The notes beneath the pieces are model-generated. The model had not been told where the DNA came from, did no database searches, and worked only from the letters and a program-made list of their open reading frames with translations. A DNA stretch of 64,000 nucleotides, taken from assembly GCF_013459645.1 (NCBI RefSeq), contig NZ_CP054861.1, positions 4,142,001 through 4,206,000 of the forward strand. Reading direction: 5' to 3'. Shown one piece after another: positions 61,596 to 64,000 of this stretch; position 1 is the first letter of the stretch, and every line of letters begins with the position of its first letter. This DNA comes from Martelella sp. NC20 (GTDB taxonomy: Bacteria; Pseudomonadota; Alphaproteobacteria; Rhizobiales; Rhizobiaceae). A program made the translations under genes and the position numbers.

Positions 61596-62351
61596 TCACT
61601 CAAGAGCCATTGCGGACGCGATGATCGCATCGGCGACGACCTCTGGATGGCTCAACATCACGACGTGGCTGGACGGAACCCTGACGACGTCGGCATGGGC
61701 CACGCTGGCCATCTGTTCCTGCAGCGCGGGCGGGATCATGCGATCGTCCTCGGTGATCACCGTGCGGACCGGTTTGTCATGCCATGCCGCGTGCGTCACC
61801 TTCGCGTCTATGCAGTTGGCATTCCACGGACCTTGCGTGATCGCTACCAGTTCGGCCTCCGCCGCCGGGAGGTCCTGGGCGAAGTTCTTGCGCACCCCCT
61901 CCTCCGACAGGGTCAGATAGCCGCCCTCGTCCTTGCGCAGAAACGGTGCGTAGGGGGCGGGCGGCAGATCGGCAGTCATGCTGGTGATCGACTGGCCGGA
62001 GTCCGGCGCAAAGGCCGCCACGTAGACGAGCGATTTGACCTTGAGGTCGTTACCAGCCTCAGTAATCACCACGCCTGCCCAGCTGTGACCGACCAGGACG
62101 ACTGGCCCGTCAATCTGGTCGATGGCCCGGCGTGTAGCGTCGACATCAGCCTCAAGCGAGGAAAGCGGGTTCTGCACCGCGACCACGCCAAGGCCCCTCT
62201 TGCGCAGAAGCGGGATCACCTTCGACCAGCTCGACCCGTCGGCGAACGCGCCGTGGACGAGGACAACGGTTGGCTCGGGAGTCTGCGCCGATGCGACGGA
62301 CGTGGTAGAGATCAGCGTGGCAAGCGCGAGACCTGCGATGAACTTGTTCAT
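61596..62351 (-). CDS. Exported alpha/beta hydrolase
   Basis: 251 residues with signal peptide (FIAGLALATLISTTSVASA). Hydrolase fold: VLVHGAFADGSSW (oxyanion), nucleophile Ser in VLVGHSWAGVV, acid in ITEDDRMIP, and His in VPSSHVVMLSHPE. Probable periplasmic esterase/hydrolase; substrate unknown. Same direction as the SDR and YkgB genes. Confidence 0.88.
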   Translation of the reverse strand: MNKFIAGLALATLISTTSVASAQTPEPTVVLVHGAFADGSSWSKVIPLLRKRGLGVVAVQNPLSSLEADVDATRRAIDQIDGPVVLVGHSWAGVVITEAGNDLKVKSLVYVAAFAPDSGQSITSMTADLPPAPYAPFLRKDEGGYLTLSEEGVRKNFAQDLPAAEAELVAITQGPWNANCIDAKVTHAAWHDKPVRTVITEDDRMIPPALQEQMASVAHADVVRVPSSHVVMLSHPEVVADAIIASAMALE

Positions 62352-62400
62352 TTCGAGATTCCTTTCATATAGATGCCTACGGCCTCACTGGCCGCGGCCG

Positions 62401-63294
62401 TTAGCGTGAGGGTAAGGTGTCGTCGGAGGGATTTACCTGCCCGCGGAAGGCGCCGACCTCGCCTGTCTGCGGGAAGTTCGTGGAATTGCTCAGTTCGCGC
62501 CATCGGAGGACCTCGTCCAGCCTCGCGCGATCCGCCGTCTCGAGGGCTTCCGAGACGTCCCGGCCCAAAGGCAGGCGGAACGGCGGCACGTCCATTGCGG
62601 GGACCTGAAGGATGACCTGCGCGGCCCGCAGCGGGTCTCCAGGCTGGTGCCCGTCGAAGGCTCGCTGCATCCGGGCCGCCGCACCCACGACGGCGTCGTA
62701 TTCCGGGCGCCCCTCGTCAAGCGTGGTCGAGTCGTCGGCAAAGTTGGTTCGGAAACCACCGGGCTCGATCACCGTGACCTTGACACCGATCAGCGCCATC
62801 TCGGCCGCGAGCACTTCGGAAAATCCTTCGACGCCCCATTTCGCGGCCGAGTAAGGCGCGCGGCCAGGCGCGCCGATGCGACCACCGACCGACGAGAACT
62901 GGATGATGTGGCCGCTGCGCTGTGCCCGCATGACCGGGATCGCCGCCTTGCACAGGATGATCGTACCGAACAGGTTCGTTTCGATCTGCCGGCGGAACTC
63001 GTCGAGCGATGTGTCCTCGATCGAATTGACGTTGCCATAGCCGGCATTGTTGACGAGGACGTCGAGCCCGCCGACGCTGTCCCGGGCGGCGGCCACCGCG
63101 GCCTGCGCGGCGTCCGGATCGGTGACGTCCAGCGCGGCGACCCGAACGGCGTCACCGTAACGCGCCGGAAAATCTGCCAGCAGGTCGGGATCCCGCGCCG
63201 TCGCGACCAGCGCGTGACCTGCGGCCAGTACGGTCTCGGACAGAGCGCGCCCGATGCCGCTGGAGCATCCCGTGATGAGCCAACTTTTTCGCAT
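62401..63294 (-). CDS. Short-chain dehydrogenase/reductase
   Basis: 297 residues: TGCSSGIGRALSETVLAAGH (NAD(P)-binding TGxxxGIG), VNNAGYG, catalytic Ser in QFSSVGGRIG and YSAAK (Tyr-x3-Lys). A complete classical SDR. Start chosen at ATG 63294 (GGAAGGGACATCGGAG upstream); the frame is open 77 codons farther into the P460 gene. Confidence 0.9.
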   Translation of the reverse strand: MRKSWLITGCSSGIGRALSETVLAAGHALVATARDPDLLADFPARYGDAVRVAALDVTDPDAAQAAVAAARDSVGGLDVLVNNAGYGNVNSIEDTSLDEFRRQIETNLFGTIILCKAAIPVMRAQRSGHIIQFSSVGGRIGAPGRAPYSAAKWGVEGFSEVLAAEMALIGVKVTVIEPGGFRTNFADDSTTLDEGRPEYDAVVGAAARMQRAFDGHQPGDPLRAAQVILQVPAMDVPPFRLPLGRDVSEALETADRARLDEVLRWRELSNSTNFPQTGEVGAFRGQVNPSDDTLPSR

Positions 63295-63317
63295 CTCCGA
63301 TGTCCCTTCCGATGTTG

Positions 63318-63823
63318 CTAGGGGGCGAACCGGGTGAAGACGTAGTCGTGATCGCTCACGTTGGGTTCGTGACAGGCGAAGCAGGTCTCGTGCTGCGCCC
63401 TCTGTCGACCGGCTTTCCATCGACGAAGCGCCCGAAGCCCCAGCCGCCGGAGTCGGGGTAGCGCCGGGTATCCTTGACCATGACCTGCACGGTGGTCGCC
63501 GGTCCGGGAACGGAGGCCGGAGCAAACTCGGGCGACGGGACGCGTTTCCAGGCGAGCTTCACGAGGACAGTTCCGTCCGGGAAAGGCAGCGTCCCGGCGC
63601 GATACGCCTCGACGGCCACGGCGTTCCCGACAACAGCGCGAAGCTCGTCGAGCGGCGCGGCCTCCTCGGCGGGAGCGATCAGCTCCCACCTCCGGTAGTC
63701 GCCGGGGAGCGTGACGCCGTAGATCGGCGAGGCGAGATCATCCTCGTCCGCAGCCGCGATGGCGAGGCCGAGCATCGACGGTCCGACGATCGCCGCGAAG
63801 AATGCGAGATGAGACGGGCGCAC
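63318..63823 (-). pseudogene. Cytochrome P460-family protein, frameshifted before the haem motif
   Basis: The main frame (GTG at 63823, after GAGGAGAAGATCG) encodes a signal peptide (LAFFAAIVGPSMLGLAIAAA) and P460-like GVTLPGDYRRWELIAP, PFPDGTVLVKLAWKR, TRRYPDSGGWGFGRFVDGKPVD. The haem-binding end QHETCFACHEPNVSDHDYVFTRF lies in the -1 frame, so one base was lost (or two gained) near 63400-63410. In the shifted frame it ends at the TAG 63318-63320. As written the product lacks CxxCH. Confidence 0.75.
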
Positions 63824-63836
63824 CGATCTTCTCCTC

Positions 63837-64000
63837 TCAGAGCCTGTCGGCGTCGAGCACAGCCCGCGCGAAGGCCGCGGGGGCCTCCTGCGGCAGGTTG
63901 TGTCCGATCCCACCCGTGATCGTGCGGTGCTCGTACTTTCCCGAGAATAATTTGGCGTAGGCATTCGGCTCGGGATGCGGTGCGCCATTGGCGTCACCTT
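63837..64000 (-). CDS. Alpha/beta hydrolase, C-terminal end (cut by window edge)
   Basis: The last ~53 codons of a leftward gene: ...PNAYAKLFSGKYEHRTITGGIGHNLPQEAPAAFARAVLDADRL, stop at 63837-63839. GGIGHNLPQEAPAAFARAV is the catalytic-His region of alpha/beta hydrolases of the haloalkane dehalogenase/epoxide hydrolase type. The stop is 14 bp before the P460 start, so it is in the same operon. Confidence 0.65.
   Translation of the reverse strand, partial: GDANGAPHPEPNAYAKLFSGKYEHRTITGGIGHNLPQEAPAAFARAVLDADRL

Overview
The window is a high-GC stretch of an alphaproteobacterial chromosome, most likely Rhizobiales (Rhizobiaceae or Aurantimonadaceae type). The gene orders lon/clpX/clpP, lptF-lptG-lptD-surA-pdxA-rsmA and rpoZ-rsh-acpS-lepB-rnc-era-recO are those of that order, and RpoH-type heat-shock promoters and a short rhizobial-style palindromic repeat are also present. 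The genus cannot be fixed from the sequence alone.

Layout. 1-3.5 kb: proteolysis genes lon (cut by the window edge), clpX and clpP, all read leftward; lon and clpP each have a good heat-shock promoter match. 3.7-7.7 kb: a membrane diguanylate cyclase, an O-acetylhomoserine sulfhydrylase with a CoA-binding protein, and two small proteins. 7.8-13.5 kb: one 1913-residue repeat-rich autotransporter. 13.9-14.8 kb: an IS5/IS427-type insertion sequence with a -1 frameshift. 14.8-18.95 kb: pstS-pstC-pstA-pstB with a Pho box but no phoU or phoB next to it. 19.0-19.7 kb: a Fic-like protein lacking the catalytic histidine. 19.7-30.3 kb: holC, pepA, a PAP2-family phosphatase, then the LPS export and outer-membrane run lptF-lptG-lptD-surA followed by pdxA and rsmA. 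30.3-37.7 kb: recO-era-rnc-lepB-acpS-DUF2062-small protein-rsh-rpoZ, all leftward. 38-43.4 kb: NYN-domain protein, smpB, dapA, a lytic transglycosylase and a type I murB.

At 43423 the character changes. A tRNA-Pro 3' fragment (CCA end, T arm and anticodon loop, no D arm) sits just past murB. This is what is left at the far end of an element integrated into a tRNA gene. Everything to its right is accessory in type: a nine-gene operon for uptake and oxidation of a peptide, D-amino-acid or opine-like compound (dipeptide ABC transporter, two FAD amine/amino-acid oxidases, RidA and an unusual FMN hydroxy-acid-oxidase homologue) with a divergent LysR regulator; decayed dinB and helicase pieces; a set of small secreted proteins and lipoproteins; an ECF sigma/anti-sigma pair with matching promoters facing both ways; an IS3 element; and an operon with SDR, alpha/beta hydrolase, cytochrome P460 (frameshifted) and YkgB (interrupted by a 99-bp miniature repeat).

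Main items for follow-up: the island boundary; the operon with an H-to-Y change in the FMN oxidase active site; the degenerate Fic protein; the miniature repeat, whose insertion can be undone exactly on paper; and the bidirectional ECF promoter pair.
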